Shown one piece after another: positions 1-9,487 of a stretch of 64,000 bases of DNA. How positions within the stretch are numbered: the stretch's first letter is position 1; each line of letters starts with the position of its first letter. The DNA lies in assembly GCA_028291055.1 (NCBI GenBank), contig JAQGIP010000032.1:62001-126000 (forward strand), written 5' to 3'. Source of the DNA: Caulobacter sp. (lineage in GTDB: Bacteria > Pseudomonadota > Alphaproteobacteria > Caulobacterales > Caulobacteraceae). Below the pieces are notes generated by a model. The model saw only the letters and a list, made by a program, of their open reading frames with translations. It was not told the origin of the DNA and did no database searches. The position numbers and the translations under genes were made by a program.

Positions 1-1504
1 CCTTGTAGTTGGCCAGCCGCTCCTTGAGGTGAGCGATCAGCGCGCGCTCGGAAGGCCGGGCGCCGGGATGGGCGCAGACGAAGGCGTGGCCCACTTCGAA
101 GTAGAGCGGGTCGGGGATCTCCACTACCGTCGCCAGGGCCACATCCGGATGTTCTTCCAGGGCCTGCTCGATCTCGCGGGGATAGATATTGTAGCCGCCC
201 GACTTGAACATCTCGCCGCGCCGCCCCTTCAGCGTCCACAGGCCCTCGGGCGTCGCATAGGCCAGGTCGCCGGTCTTCAGCCACCCGTCCCGCGTGAGGG
301 CCGCGGCGGTGGCCGCGGGGTCGTTCCAATAGCCCAGGAAGAGACCCGGACCGCGAAGCTGAATCTCGCCGATCTCTCCGGGCGGGGCCAGGCCGCCCTC
401 CTCCAAGGCCAGGCGATGCTCCATCAGATCCACCGGCGCGCCGACGGTCGTGGCCAGGGTCTCCAGATCGCTGTCGGGCGGCGTGGCGCTGACGATGGCT
501 CCGCCTTCCGTGAGACCGTAGTTGGTGAAGAGGTGGGCGCCCGTGCCCGCCAAGATGCTCACCAGTCCGGCGGGGGCCGGCGCGCCGCCCCAGCCGATCA
601 TCTTCAGGCTGGACAGGTCCGCCGTGGCGAAGGCCGGATCCTGGACCACCATCTGCAGCATGGCCGGCACGCCTCCGAAGACGGTGACCCGCTCACGGGC
701 GATGGCGGCGATCGCCTCGGCCGGGTTGAACCGATCGGCGAGGATGAGGGCGCCGCCGCGAATGATGGTGTTGCCGACCATCTCCGACAGGCAGCCGATA
801 TGGTTGGGCGGCAGGTTGCACAGGATGCGCATGCCCTCGCGCACATACTCCTTGCCCACGAAGGAGCGGCTGACCGCCTCGTAGGCGTAGACCAGGGCGC
901 CGTGGCCGAGCACGGCGCCCTTGGGGCGCCCGGTGGTGCCGGAGGTGTAGACGATGACGGCGGCGTCCGTGGGCGAGGCCGTGTGGGGCGCAGGCCGGCA
1001 ATCGCCTTGCGCTTCCTGGATCAGGTCGGCCAGGGAGGGGCCGATGGCATCATCACGGTCGGGGAAGGTAATGATCTCGAATGGGGAGACCCAGGGCCGC
1101 GCCTTGAGGGCTACGAGATCGGGCCGGTAGTCGCGCCCGTCGGGGTCGCGCAGCAGACTCAGGAAGACGCGCGGCCGGCTGTCGTCCAGAATGTGGGCCA
1201 TCTCCTCGAGGCGGTAGCGAGGATTGATCCCGATCCAGACCGCCCCCAGCCTAAGGGTGGCCATCAGCGTCACGATGAACTCGGTACGCGGGGTGGTCAG
1301 CATCGCCACCCGGTCGCCCAGCCCCACGCCGGCCCTCGCCAGCGCCCGCGCGCAGCGATCCACTTCCAAGTCCAGCTGGGCATAGGTCAGGCGCTGCGCG
1401 CCGAACACGACCGCCTCCGACTCCGGGCGGGTCGAGGCATAGTGACCGACATAGTCGCTCAGCCGCACCAGACGCGGCGGGCCGCCCGGCAAACCGTCGC
1501 TCAC
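1..1504 (-). CDS. Acyl-CoA synthetase / AMP-dependent ligase (C-terminus cut by window edge)
   Basis: Activates a carboxylic acid to its CoA thioester through an acyl-adenylate. The minus-strand frame is open from a GTG at 1504 to the window edge. It shows the ANL phosphate-binding loop (YTSGTTGRPKG), the A5-type block TNYGLTEGG and the A7/A8 region GWLKTGDLA followed by GEMFKSGGYNIYPREIE. The last stretch, including the usual catalytic lysine near the end, lies outside. The GTG start overlaps the stop of the MaoC-like gene by 4 nt (GTGA), so the two are translationally coupled. An acid-activating ligase next to a hydratase suggests beta-oxidation-like processing of a side-chain acid. The substrate cannot be read from sequence. 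Confidence 0.9.
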   Translation of the reverse strand, partial: MSDGLPGGPPRLVRLSDYVGHYASTRPESEAVVFGAQRLTYAQLDLEVDRCARALARAGVGLGDRVAMLTTPRTEFIVTLMATLRLGAVWIGINPRYRLEEMAHILDDSRPRVFLSLLRDPDGRDYRPDLVALKARPWVSPFEIITFPDRDDAIGPSLADLIQEAQGDCRPAPHTASPTDAAVIVYTSGTTGRPKGAVLGHGALVYAYEAVSRSFVGKEYVREGMRILCNLPPNHIGCLSEMVGNTIIRGGALILADRFNPAEAIAAIARERVTVFGGVPAMLQMVVQDPAFATADLSSLKMIGWGGAPAPAGLVSILAGTGAHLFTNYGLTEGGAIVSATPPDSDLETLATTVGAPVDLMEHRLALEEGGLAPPGEIGEIQLRGPGLFLGYWNDPAATAAALTRDGWLKTGDLAYATPEGLWTLKGRRGEMFKSGGYNIYPREIEQALEEHPDVALATVVEIPDPLYFEVGHAFVCAHPGARPSERALIAHLKERLANYK

Positions 1505-1980
1505 GACTTGGCCGGCCACAGCAGGTTGACCCATTCGGCGATCAGGACGGGCCGGGATTCCTCCGCCAGTTCGAACTGGTTTCGTGTCACGATGGCGGTA
1601 TTGCCGTCCGATCGGCGCTCGACATCGATCAGGGTCACGCGGTTGCGGAACGGCGTATCGAGGGGCAGCGGCGAGATGAACCGGACACGGTTGAAGCCAT
1701 AGTTCATGGCCAGGCCCACTCCTTCGATATTCAGGTCGGCGCCGCGGGTGAGTGACGGCAACAGCGCCATCATATGCAGACCGGCGGCCACCGTACGGCC
1801 ATAGGGGCTGTGAGCCCCTGCCCACTGCGGGTCAACATGCATGGGATCGGGATCGCGGGTCAGGCCGCCGAACGCAACAGCGTCCTCCTGGCTGATCTGG
1901 CCCCACGCACTGAGGGCGACCTGCCTGCCCACGAACGCCTCGAGATTCCCGTAGGCAAGCGCCTCACACACTTCAGACAT
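1501..1980 (-). CDS. MaoC-like (R)-specific enoyl-CoA hydratase-type protein
   Basis: 159-aa single hotdog-fold protein of the MaoC dehydratase family. The family motif is present: an Asp/His pair in DPDPMHVDP (about residues 43-51), followed by GRTVAAGLHMMAL. This matches the hydratase-2 arrangement D-x(4)-H-x(n)-G-x(2)-V-A-x-G. Expected role is hydration of an enoyl-CoA or a related thioester. It is the first gene of a minus-strand pair with the acyl-CoA ligase and is divergent from the tandem TetR regulator across about 160 bp. The C-terminal half (VTLIDVERRSDGN) fits the beta-strands that carry substrate-size specificity. Family assignment is good; substrate unknown. Confidence 0.85.
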   Translation of the reverse strand: MSEVCEALAYGNLEAFVGRQVALSAWGQISQEDAVAFGGLTRDPDPMHVDPQWAGAHSPYGRTVAAGLHMMALLPSLTRGADLNIEGVGLAMNYGFNRVRFISPLPLDTPFRNRVTLIDVERRSDGNTAIVTRNQFELAEESRPVLIAEWVNLLWPAKS

Positions 1981-2054
1981 GGACCGCCTCTCACCACCGG
2001 CGATCTTAAGGGCCGCCGCCTCACTCTCGCCTTCACGCTAACATGCGGATTATG

Positions 2055-2078
2055 CCAAAAACAGAAAAAGAATTTTGG
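2055..2078. promoter_or_regulatory. Inverted repeat in the ligase/TetR divergent intergenic region
   Basis: CCAAAA at 2055-2060 and TTTTGG at 2073-2078 form 6-bp arms 12 bp apart in an AT-rich patch between two divergent genes. The position fits an operator or promoter for either transcript. Short arms make chance a real possibility. Confidence 0.3.
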
Positions 2079-2142
2079 TTCGCTTATGAGCGCTCGGCGC
2101 GCTATCGGCAGGTCTGCTAGGCTGAGTGGGAGAGGACTGTCG

Positions 2143-3447
2143 ATGAAGCCAGAATCCCGCGCCCCGCTGAACCCCTTCCCCGTTGCGGGGGACGCGGCGG
2201 CGGAGCCCGTCACCAAGGGCGCGAGGACCCGCTCGCGGATCAAGACCAGCGTCCTGAAGCTGCTCGAGCGCAAGAGTTATGCGCGGCTGACCGTCGCGGA
2301 GGTTTGCGAGGCGGCGGGCATCACCGTGGGGGGCTTCTATTTCCATTTCCGCAGCCACGAGGAACTGGTCGACGAACTGGTCGAAGAGTTCATCACCGAA
2401 CTGACGGCGCGGCTGCGCGCCGCGATGACCGCCCCTGTGGAAGGCGCGCTGCAAAACGCCTGCCTGGCCGCCACCTCCCTCTACGCTGAACAGCCGGGCG
2501 TGGCCCGGGCCTTCCAGCAGATGATCCGTTCCAACACCGCTCACGCCGGGCGGTGGATGGCCTCGCACGACGACCTGTGCGCCCACCTGGGCGATATGCT
2601 GGCCACCGATGCGGGCGGTGGCGAGGCGAAGGGTTGGGCCCTGATGGCCCACGCCCTGATCGTGGCGATCGTCAGCGAACTGACCCGGGTCTATGTCTAT
2701 CGAGATCGCGCCGAGGGACCCGCCGTTCCCGAGCAGGTGGCCCGGGGTGTGGAGGCGCTATGCGCGCGGATCCTCGCGGGCGGCGCGCCCTTGACCCCGT
2801 CCGTCGCGGGCGGCCCACCGGCCAAGGCCCTGATGATGCGAGCCGCCGAGGCGGACGCCACGGGACGCGGGGCCAGGACCCGCACGCGGATCAAGGCCGC
2901 CTTCGTCCAACTCCTGGATGAGCGCAGTCACGACGCCATCGGCATCGTGGACATCTGCGCCCGGGCCGGCGTCACGGTCGGCGGCTTCTATTTTCATTTC
3001 AAGAAGAAGGAGGCGCTGATCGCTGAAACGATAAATGAATACAACGAGATATATTGGGCCGCCATGCACGCCGCCCTCGACGCGCCAGATCCCTTCGCGG
3101 TCGTCGTCGCCGCCACCGGCGTCAGCGTGGACAGCTATTCCGGATCGCCTGGCCTCGTGCGCTGCATCAATGAACTGGCGCTAAGCGACCGCTCCTATGC
3201 GGCGCTCTGGTCACGCCACGCCGCTCAGTGGAGCGCCCGCTTTCACGACCGGGTGGCCGAGCCACAGCCCTCCGCGGCCGGCGCGGACCGCTCGTACAAT
3301 GTGCTCAACTTCATCGATAACCTGCTGTTCAAGATGTTCGTCGAGAAGGATCCAGGCCTGGCCGCGAGCGCCGGCGATCCGGCCGCCGCCGCCCCTCCCC
3401 TGGCCCAGATCTGGTTCCGCGCCATCGTCGGGGCGCCGCCCGGATAG
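2143..3447 (+). CDS. Tandem (double-domain) TetR/AcrR family regulator
   Basis: 434-aa protein made of two complete TetR units. The first helix-turn-helix runs from about A27 to F69 (ARTRSRIK ... GITVGGFYFHF). The second runs from about A244 to F286 (ARTRTRIK ... GVTVGGFYFHF). Each is followed by its own helical ligand/dimerisation region, giving about twice the usual 190-220 aa. The start at 2143 is chosen because GGGAGAGGAC sits just upstream; in-frame ATGs at 2086 and 1774 are alternatives. It lies between the ligase/MaoC pair and the TonB-receptor operon and probably controls one or both. One polypeptide could act like a pre-formed TetR dimer (inference). Confidence 0.88.
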   Translation: MKPESRAPLNPFPVAGDAAAEPVTKGARTRSRIKTSVLKLLERKSYARLTVAEVCEAAGITVGGFYFHFRSHEELVDELVEEFITELTARLRAAMTAPVEGALQNACLAATSLYAEQPGVARAFQQMIRSNTAHAGRWMASHDDLCAHLGDMLATDAGGGEAKGWALMAHALIVAIVSELTRVYVYRDRAEGPAVPEQVARGVEALCARILAGGAPLTPSVAGGPPAKALMMRAAEADATGRGARTRTRIKAAFVQLLDERSHDAIGIVDICARAGVTVGGFYFHFKKKEALIAETINEYNEIYWAAMHAALDAPDPFAVVVAATGVSVDSYSGSPGLVRCINELALSDRSYAALWSRHAAQWSARFHDRVAEPQPSAAGADRSYNVLNFIDNLLFKMFVEKDPGLAASAGDPAAAAPPLAQIWFRAIVGAPPG

Positions 3448-3522
3448 GCATGATTCGCGCGGCGGATGAGTCTCCCCCGCCCTCTCTTGCTTTCAGACGG
3501 CCATTGCGCCACTGTCCTAAAA

Positions 3523-3538
3523 CCGAACACGAGTTCGG
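3523..3538. promoter_or_regulatory. 16-bp inverted repeat upstream of TonB receptor operon
   Basis: CCGAAC-ACGA-GTTCGG lies 55-70 bp before the receptor ATG, in a region consistent with the promoter. It has the form of a TetR-type operator and is a candidate site for the tandem TetR protein encoded just upstream. Confidence 0.45.
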
Positions 3539-3592
3539 CTTAGAATTTGACCCGGTCGGGGGTCACACCGGGACCGCAGGGGAAAGAAAATC

Positions 3593-5734
3593 ATGGCGTT
3601 GATGTCGCATCCAAAACGTCGCCTCCTCGGCCTGCTGGCCGCCGCGTCGGCGCTCCCGCTCGCCGGCGTGGCCCACGCCCAAGAGGCTCAGGACCAAACG
3701 ACGGTCGAAGTGGTGACCATTACCGCTCAGAAGCGCGCCCAGCCCTTGCAGGACGCACCGCTCGCGGTCACGGCCCTGACCGAGCGCACCCTTGATCAGA
3801 TGGGCGGCTCGGAGTTGAAGGATTTCGCCGCGGCCGTGCCCGGACTTGAACTCCAGAGCAACCGGGCCGGCGAGACCCGCACCTCCATCCGCGGCATCTC
3901 CGAGATCGGCGGCGGCGCCCCGTCCGTCGGCGTCTATGTGGACGAAATCCCCCTCTCCACCTTCACGGCCGAGGGGGTGAACTTGAAGACCTTCGACGTG
4001 GAGCGGCTGGAAATCCTGCGCGGGCCTCAGGGCACGCTCTACGGCGAAGGCTCACTGGGCGGCACGATCCGCATCATCACCAACAAGCCCAATTCCCATG
4101 ACTTCTCCGCCCGGGCGGACCTCACCGGGTCGCAGACCGAGGGCGGCGGCTTCAATTCGGAAGCCAACCTGATGGTCAATGCGCCGCTGGTCGACGGCAA
4201 GGCGGCGGTGCGCGCCACCATCATGTGGCGCGACACGCCCGGGTGGATCGACAACCCGACCCTGGGCCTGCACGGCATCAACGACGAGAAGAGCTTCACC
4301 GGGCGACTGGCGGCCCGCATCACGCCCACGGACCGCTTTACCGTCGATGGCGTCTACATCCGTCAGGAGGTCAAGTCCGGCGGCCCCAGCAGCGGCGACA
4401 GCCAATACCGGCACGCGGCCGGCACGGTGGAATCGCGCGACGACAACTTCGACCTGTGGAACCTGACCGGAACCTATCGTTTCGATTTCGCAACGCTGAC
4501 CTCGGCCACCGGCTACTTCAAGCGCGACTCCTTCAGCAGCAACGATTTCACCTCGATCGCGCCGCTGCTGTCCTTCCTGTTCGCCACGCCGATCAGCGCC
4601 GCCAGGATCACCCGCCCCAATGACCAGGAGGTCTTCACCCAGGAGGTGCGGCTGGTCTCCAATGGGGACGGACCGCTCGCCTGGACCGTGGGCGCCTTCT
4701 ACAAGCGCGACCATCTTGTGATCGCCAACTCGGCGATAACCAATCCGGTCCTGCCCGTGTCGGTCTACGAACTCAACGTCGACGAGACGGCCAAGCAAGG
4801 GGCGGTGTTCGGAGAGCTGGACTATCGCTTCACGCCCAAGCTGCACGGGGTGTTGGGCCTGCGTTATTTCAGCGAGGATCGCGACATCAAGTCCACGATC
4901 GGCGGCCTGCTGCCCCTGGTCCTGTCGGGCGCCTCGGCCAACAACCTGCCGGTCAGCTCCTCGGTGAACAAGACCACGGCCAAGCTGTCGATCTACTACC
5001 AGGCCAACGACCGGATCCTCTTCTACGGCACGGCCTCCAGCGGCTTCAGGGCGGGGGGGATCAATCCCAACGCCTTCCTGTTCGCCGGCGCGCCGACCAG
5101 CTTCGGACCCGAGACGCTCTGGAACTACGAACTGGGCGCCAAGACCAGCTGGCATGACAACCGCCTGGTGATCAATGTGGCGCTCTACGACATCCAGTGG
5201 GACGACGTGATCGTCAATGCCAACAGCGGCGATCCGCTGTTCAGCTACTCCGTCAACGCCGGCGCGGCGCACAGCCGCGGCGTCGAACTGGAGGTGGTGG
5301 CCACGCCGGTGCGCGGTCTGGAACTGAACTTCGCCGGCAACTACACCGACGCGGAGATCGATTCGGTCAGCCCCATCGGCGCCACGCCGCCAGCCGCCAG
5401 CCCGGGCGCGAAGCTGCCCTTCGTGCCGGCCTACAAGGTGCATGGCGGCGTCCAGTACAGCTTCCCTGTCACGGGTAGCCTCACGGGACGGGTGCGCGCG
5501 GACGTATCCCACACCGCCAAGACCTATTCGGCCATCGACAACGCCGCCGCCGGGGTCAATGACGACTACACCAAGGTGGATCTGCGGGCGAGCCTGATGG
5601 GCGATCGGTGGGAATTGACCGCCTTCGTGGTCAACCTCGGCAATGTGCGCGGTGAACTGGCCGCAACCGCACCTGGCGAATCGCTGCTCATCGAGCCGCG
5701 CACCACGGGCCTGACGCTCAGGACGCGGTGGTAA
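3593..5734 (+). CDS. TonB-dependent outer-membrane receptor
   Basis: 713-aa outer-membrane transporter that imports a scarce substrate using TonB energy. It has a Sec signal peptide with cleavage expected after AHA at residue 29. A plug domain follows (TITAQKRAQPLQ, then the SIRG block and LRGPQGTLYGEGSLGGTIRI), then a beta-barrel ending in the aromatic LRTRW C-terminus. GGGGAAAG lies upstream of the ATG. It heads a plus-strand operon reaching 12834 whose other genes encode hydrolases, an inner-membrane transporter and oxidoreductases, so it is likely the outer-membrane gate for that compound. No siderophore-specific motif was recognised. Confidence 0.95.
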   Translation: MALMSHPKRRLLGLLAAASALPLAGVAHAQEAQDQTTVEVVTITAQKRAQPLQDAPLAVTALTERTLDQMGGSELKDFAAAVPGLELQSNRAGETRTSIRGISEIGGGAPSVGVYVDEIPLSTFTAEGVNLKTFDVERLEILRGPQGTLYGEGSLGGTIRIITNKPNSHDFSARADLTGSQTEGGGFNSEANLMVNAPLVDGKAAVRATIMWRDTPGWIDNPTLGLHGINDEKSFTGRLAARITPTDRFTVDGVYIRQEVKSGGPSSGDSQYRHAAGTVESRDDNFDLWNLTGTYRFDFATLTSATGYFKRDSFSSNDFTSIAPLLSFLFATPISAARITRPNDQEVFTQEVRLVSNGDGPLAWTVGAFYKRDHLVIANSAITNPVLPVSVYELNVDETAKQGAVFGELDYRFTPKLHGVLGLRYFSEDRDIKSTIGGLLPLVLSGASANNLPVSSSVNKTTAKLSIYYQANDRILFYGTASSGFRAGGINPNAFLFAGAPTSFGPETLWNYELGAKTSWHDNRLVINVALYDIQWDDVIVNANSGDPLFSYSVNAGAAHSRGVELEVVATPVRGLELNFAGNYTDAEIDSVSPIGATPPAASPGAKLPFVPAYKVHGGVQYSFPVTGSLTGRVRADVSHTAKTYSAIDNAAAGVNDDYTKVDLRASLMGDRWELTAFVVNLGNVRGELAATAPGESLLIEPRTTGLTLRTRW

Positions 5735-5766
5735 TGACGGGACGACGGTTGATCGGGAGCGAGGCC

Positions 5767-7737
5767 ATGAGCCGAAGACACCTGCGCTGGGGCGCGGCCC
5801 TGCTGGCCACGGCCGCCCTCTGCCTGGGTATCACCCAGGCCTCGCCCCCGGCTCCGAAGGCCACGCCGCCCGCGGCGCTACCCGCGGACATGGCGCAATG
5901 GACCGACGCCTATTTCGCCGAGGCCCTGCGCAAGACCCGCGTGCCGGGAGCGGTGGTGATCATCGTCGATCACGGCAAGGTCGTGTTCGCCAAAGGCTAT
6001 GGCGTCACCGCCGCGCATGACGGCAAGCCGGTGAACGTCGACACGACGCTGTTCAGGATCGGCTCCATCAGCAAGGTGTTCGCCGCCCTCTCCGCCTCGC
6101 AGATGATCGACGAAGGCGCGATCGATCCCCGTGCGGACGTCAACCGCTACCTCAAACGCATCCAGGTGCCCTCCGCGTTCGGCCAGCCGGTCACCGTGGG
6201 CCAACTGCTGCTGCACGAAGGCGGTTTCGGCGCGGATCTGAGGGGCGTCGACGCCGCCACCGACGCCAAGGCGCAGGTCTCGCCGAAGGAGATGCAGCGC
6301 CTGCTGGTTCCGCGCGTGCGGCCGCCCGGCCTCTATCCGGCCTACGACAACAATGGCTGGGGCGTGCTGGGCCTGACGCTGGCCGACGCCAGCGGCCAGA
6401 GCTACCGCGACCTGACCGCCCGGCGCTGGTTCGCCCCCCTGGGGATGACCCATTCCGTGGTGGGCGTTCCCGACGACCGTCGTTCCGACGCCGCCCATGA
6501 CCACCATGTGCGCCCCGACGGGACCGTGGATGAGATCGACTGGTCCCTGCTCAAGCCCATCGAACAGAGCGCCGGCGACATCTCCTCCACCGGCTCGGAC
6601 ATGGCCCGCTTCATGATCGCGATGCTCCAGAAGGGCCAGCTGGACGGCAAGACGGTGATCAGTCCGTCGGTCTATGCCGCCGTCACCGATTTCGACGCCC
6701 ATCGCCTGCACCCCGCCCTGCCCGGCTACGGCCGCGCGCTCTATGAAGACCGGCCAGCGGGCCGCTTCGCCATCCGCCACGATGGCGGCATGTCCGGTTC
6801 GGCGGCGTCCATGGAGCTTTATCCGGACGCCCAGGTGGGGGTCTTCTTCGCCATCAACGCCCGGCCGGAAAACCCCTTCGACGGCGAGACGCTGTCGGGC
6901 CTGGTCAAGGGCGTGCGGATGTTCCTGGGGGGCGGCAAGAGCGCGGTGTCCCTCGAGGATTTCCTCAAGTTCCTGAAGTTCCACGAAGCCTTCGCGGCCC
7001 GCTACATCCCCGCGCCGGCGCCCGTCCCTCCGGCGCAGTCCGGTCCTCTCTGGACGGGCGATCAACTCCGCGCGCTGCAGGGGACCTACGTCGGCACGAG
7101 TTCGGATTACGCCAGCTTCATCGGCAAGCTGCAGGTGGGGCTGATCGAGGGCCGTCCGGTGATGCTGGGCCCCGACGGAAGGCTGAAGATCGGCGGCGAG
7201 CCCTATACCCAGGTGGCCGCGGGCCTCTTCAGCAACGACAAGACCGGCGCCCGCCTGGCCTTCGTCCACGACAAGGGCGAAACCTTCCTGGGCGAGAGCT
7301 GGCTCTGGCGCCAGCATCTGCGGCCGGCCTGGAAGTCGCCCCTCTTCCTCATCGCGCCGCTGGTGCTGTTCCCGATCCTGCTGCTGAGCGGCCTGGCCTA
7401 CCTCAAGCGCAGCAGCGCCCGCCGGCGGCTGGGCCTGGCCGCCACGGGGCTTGGGATCGCCTATCTGGCCGGCTGGGTTCTGGAGGCGCAGTACGCCACC
7501 GGTCTCTTCGTCGCCGGATGGACCCCGGTGATCCTGCTCTGGAGGCTGATCTTCACGCTGGTGGTCGGCGGCCTCGCCCTTTGGCCGGTCTGGATGGCGG
7601 CGAACTGGCGTCGCTCACCGCCTAGCCTTACGGTGAAGGGCGTCGCCGTCGCGATCCATCTTCTGCTGATCGCGGCCTTGTGCTGGTCCCTGGTCGCTCT
7701 CGCCGGGGTCTGGGGCCTGTTGAACCCTTTCAGGTGA
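5767..7737 (+). CDS. Serine hydrolase, beta-lactamase/D-aminopeptidase fold (family S12) with C-terminal membrane helices
   Basis: 656-aa exported hydrolase. The penicillin-binding fold is shown by S-x-x-K (S100-I-S-K103 in FRIGSISK) and Y-x-N (Y193, N195 in YDNNGWG); RHDGGMSGS later fits the third motif region. Family members act as esterases, D-aminopeptidases or beta-lactamases. An N-terminal hydrophobic segment acts as signal or anchor. The last roughly 130 residues contain about four hydrophobic helices, which is unusual for a simple periplasmic enzyme and suggests membrane anchoring. ATG 5767 is preferred because GGGAGCGAGG precedes it; an in-frame ATG at 5734 overlaps the receptor stop. 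Second gene of the operon. Confidence 0.88.
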   Translation: MSRRHLRWGAALLATAALCLGITQASPPAPKATPPAALPADMAQWTDAYFAEALRKTRVPGAVVIIVDHGKVVFAKGYGVTAAHDGKPVNVDTTLFRIGSISKVFAALSASQMIDEGAIDPRADVNRYLKRIQVPSAFGQPVTVGQLLLHEGGFGADLRGVDAATDAKAQVSPKEMQRLLVPRVRPPGLYPAYDNNGWGVLGLTLADASGQSYRDLTARRWFAPLGMTHSVVGVPDDRRSDAAHDHHVRPDGTVDEIDWSLLKPIEQSAGDISSTGSDMARFMIAMLQKGQLDGKTVISPSVYAAVTDFDAHRLHPALPGYGRALYEDRPAGRFAIRHDGGMSGSAASMELYPDAQVGVFFAINARPENPFDGETLSGLVKGVRMFLGGGKSAVSLEDFLKFLKFHEAFAARYIPAPAPVPPAQSGPLWTGDQLRALQGTYVGTSSDYASFIGKLQVGLIEGRPVMLGPDGRLKIGGEPYTQVAAGLFSNDKTGARLAFVHDKGETFLGESWLWRQHLRPAWKSPLFLIAPLVLFPILLLSGLAYLKRSSARRRLGLAATGLGIAYLAGWVLEAQYATGLFVAGWTPVILLWRLIFTLVVGGLALWPVWMAANWRRSPPSLTVKGVAVAIHLLLIAALCWSLVALAGVWGLLNPFR

Positions 7738-7741
7738 GTTG

Positions 7742-9487
7742 ATGGATCCGGTTGCAGGCCTCACACGTCTTTCCGGCGTCGCGCTGGCGACCCTGTCGCT
7801 GGCCGCCGCCGGCCCTGCCCACGCGTCGGACCTCCCAGTTCGTCAGGCCGTCTATGTAAAGGCGGCCGGCGGGGTCGAGCTCGCCGTCGATGTGCGCCTG
7901 CCGGCCGTCTCGCCCGGGACCCGGGTTCCCGCCATGCTGGTCATGACCCGCTATGGCCGTCGCGACCGCCTCAGCGAAGGTGCGGCGAGCGCCCTGCTCA
8001 CCCACGGCTTCGCCGTCGTGCTGGTCGATATGCGTGGCGCCGGGGCGTCCTTTGGCCATGTGGACTCGATCTTCTCGGCGGATGAACGGGCCGACATCGT
8101 CAAGGTCCTCGACTGGCTGGCGGCCCAGCCTTGGTCCAACGGCAAGGTGGTGGTCACCGGCGCGTCGCACGACGGCAATCTCGCCGAACTGGCGGTGGCG
8201 TCCGGCCACCCCGCGGTGGTCGGGGCCGTGCCGCGGTTCATCGACTTCGACACCTACCGCGATCTGGCCGTGCCGGGCGGGGCGCGCAACGAGATGCTGC
8301 TGAAGGGCTGGGGCGAGCTTACCCACCAGCTCGACACATCGGAGGCGTGCCTGGCGGACGCGGCCCAATGCGCCCGGTTCTCCAACCTGGCGCCCGCGGA
8401 CGGCGACCGCGACCTGGGGCGCCTGCGCGCGGCCCTCCTCAACCACCAGCGCAATTTCCATCCCTACCGAGACACCCAGGGCTACGCCTTTCAGGATGAC
8501 GTCGGCCCCGACGGACGGCCGCTCGCGTCGGGCTACCTGTCGGCCTTCCCGTCGGCCTGGACGCGCTCGCGCACGCCGGAACTGGTCTGGGGAAGCTGGC
8601 GGGACGCCCGCACCGCCGACAGCGCCCTGGCGCTGTACAGGGCCGCGCCACGGGCGGCTCTCGACGTGGTGATAGGGCCTTGGGCCCACGGCGGGGGCCC
8701 CAACCTCGATCCCCTGCGCACGGGCGAAGCCACGGGCGACCCGAACGTCGGCAGCGAGATCCTGGCCTTCGCCCAGGACGCCGTGTCCGACAAGCCGGCG
8801 CCACGCCGGCGCATCCGCTACTACACCATGGGCCCGGCCATCTGGCGCGAGACGGCCCAATGGCCCCCCGCCGGCCTGAGCGAAACGCGGCTGTCCTTCG
8901 GCGCCGGCGGGGAGCTGACGGGCGGCGAGGCGGCGGCCGGGACGGATCGGTACGATGTCGACTTCTCCGCCACCACGGGGGCCGCAAACCGCTGGCGCAC
9001 CCAGTTGGGCGGCGGCGCGGTGGCCTATCCCGACAGGGCGGAGGAGGATCGCAAGCTGCTGGTCTACACCGGCGAGCCTCTCGCGGCGGACCTGGAGATC
9101 ACCGGATCGCCGACAGCCGACCTGCGGCTGGCGTCCAGCCGGCCGGACGGAGCGGTGTTCGTCTATCTGGAAGCCGTCGCCCCGGATGGGCGGGTCATCT
9201 ACCTCACCGAGGGCGATCGACGCATCGGATTCCGCCAGGCCGATCGCTTCGCGCGCGCCGACTTCACGCCGCCGGCGCCGGGTGAGATCTTCGTCCTGCA
9301 TCTATCGCTGGCCACGGTCTCGGCCGTGATCCCCAAGGGGTGGCGGCTGCGCGTCGCGATCGCCGGCGCCGACGAGGGAACCTTCGCGCGCTATCCCGAC
9401 GCCGGCCCCGCGACGCTCAGCATCGTGCGGGGTCCCGACGGCTCGGGCCTGCGGCTTCCCCAGGCGCCTTGGAAACCTGCCAAGTGA
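7742..9487 (+). CDS. CocE/NonD family hydrolase (X-Pro dipeptidyl-peptidase S15-like)
   Basis: 581-aa exported alpha/beta hydrolase. A signal peptide ends near residue 28 (GPAHA). The nucleophile elbow is GASHDGN with Ser142, in the place of the G-x-S-Y-x-G motif of cocaine esterase and X-Pro peptidases. An acid/His region follows, and a C-terminal jelly-roll domain (ADLRLASSRPDGAVFVYLEAV) matches the XPD C-terminal domain. The family cleaves acyl, ester or X-Pro peptide bonds. ATG 7742 starts 4 bp after the stop of the S12 hydrolase, so the two are co-translated. Together they look like a periplasmic deacylation/peptidase pair acting on the receptor's cargo (inference). Confidence 0.88.
   Translation: MDPVAGLTRLSGVALATLSLAAAGPAHASDLPVRQAVYVKAAGGVELAVDVRLPAVSPGTRVPAMLVMTRYGRRDRLSEGAASALLTHGFAVVLVDMRGAGASFGHVDSIFSADERADIVKVLDWLAAQPWSNGKVVVTGASHDGNLAELAVASGHPAVVGAVPRFIDFDTYRDLAVPGGARNEMLLKGWGELTHQLDTSEACLADAAQCARFSNLAPADGDRDLGRLRAALLNHQRNFHPYRDTQGYAFQDDVGPDGRPLASGYLSAFPSAWTRSRTPELVWGSWRDARTADSALALYRAAPRAALDVVIGPWAHGGGPNLDPLRTGEATGDPNVGSEILAFAQDAVSDKPAPRRRIRYYTMGPAIWRETAQWPPAGLSETRLSFGAGGELTGGEAAAGTDRYDVDFSATTGAANRWRTQLGGGAVAYPDRAEEDRKLLVYTGEPLAADLEITGSPTADLRLASSRPDGAVFVYLEAVAPDGRVIYLTEGDRRIGFRQADRFARADFTPPAPGEIFVLHLSLATVSAVIPKGWRLRVAIAGADEGTFARYPDAGPATLSIVRGPDGSGLRLPQAPWKPAK

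Noticed and set aside
29-1702. 557-codon plus-strand open frame
   Set aside because: It is the antisense shadow of the acyl-CoA ligase, whose motifs are unmistakable on the minus strand; the plus frame has no recognisable domain.
4052-9301. Long minus-strand frames opposite the receptor, S12 and CocE genes
   Set aside because: Shadows of the plus-strand operon, which has motifs, signal peptides and ribosome sites.
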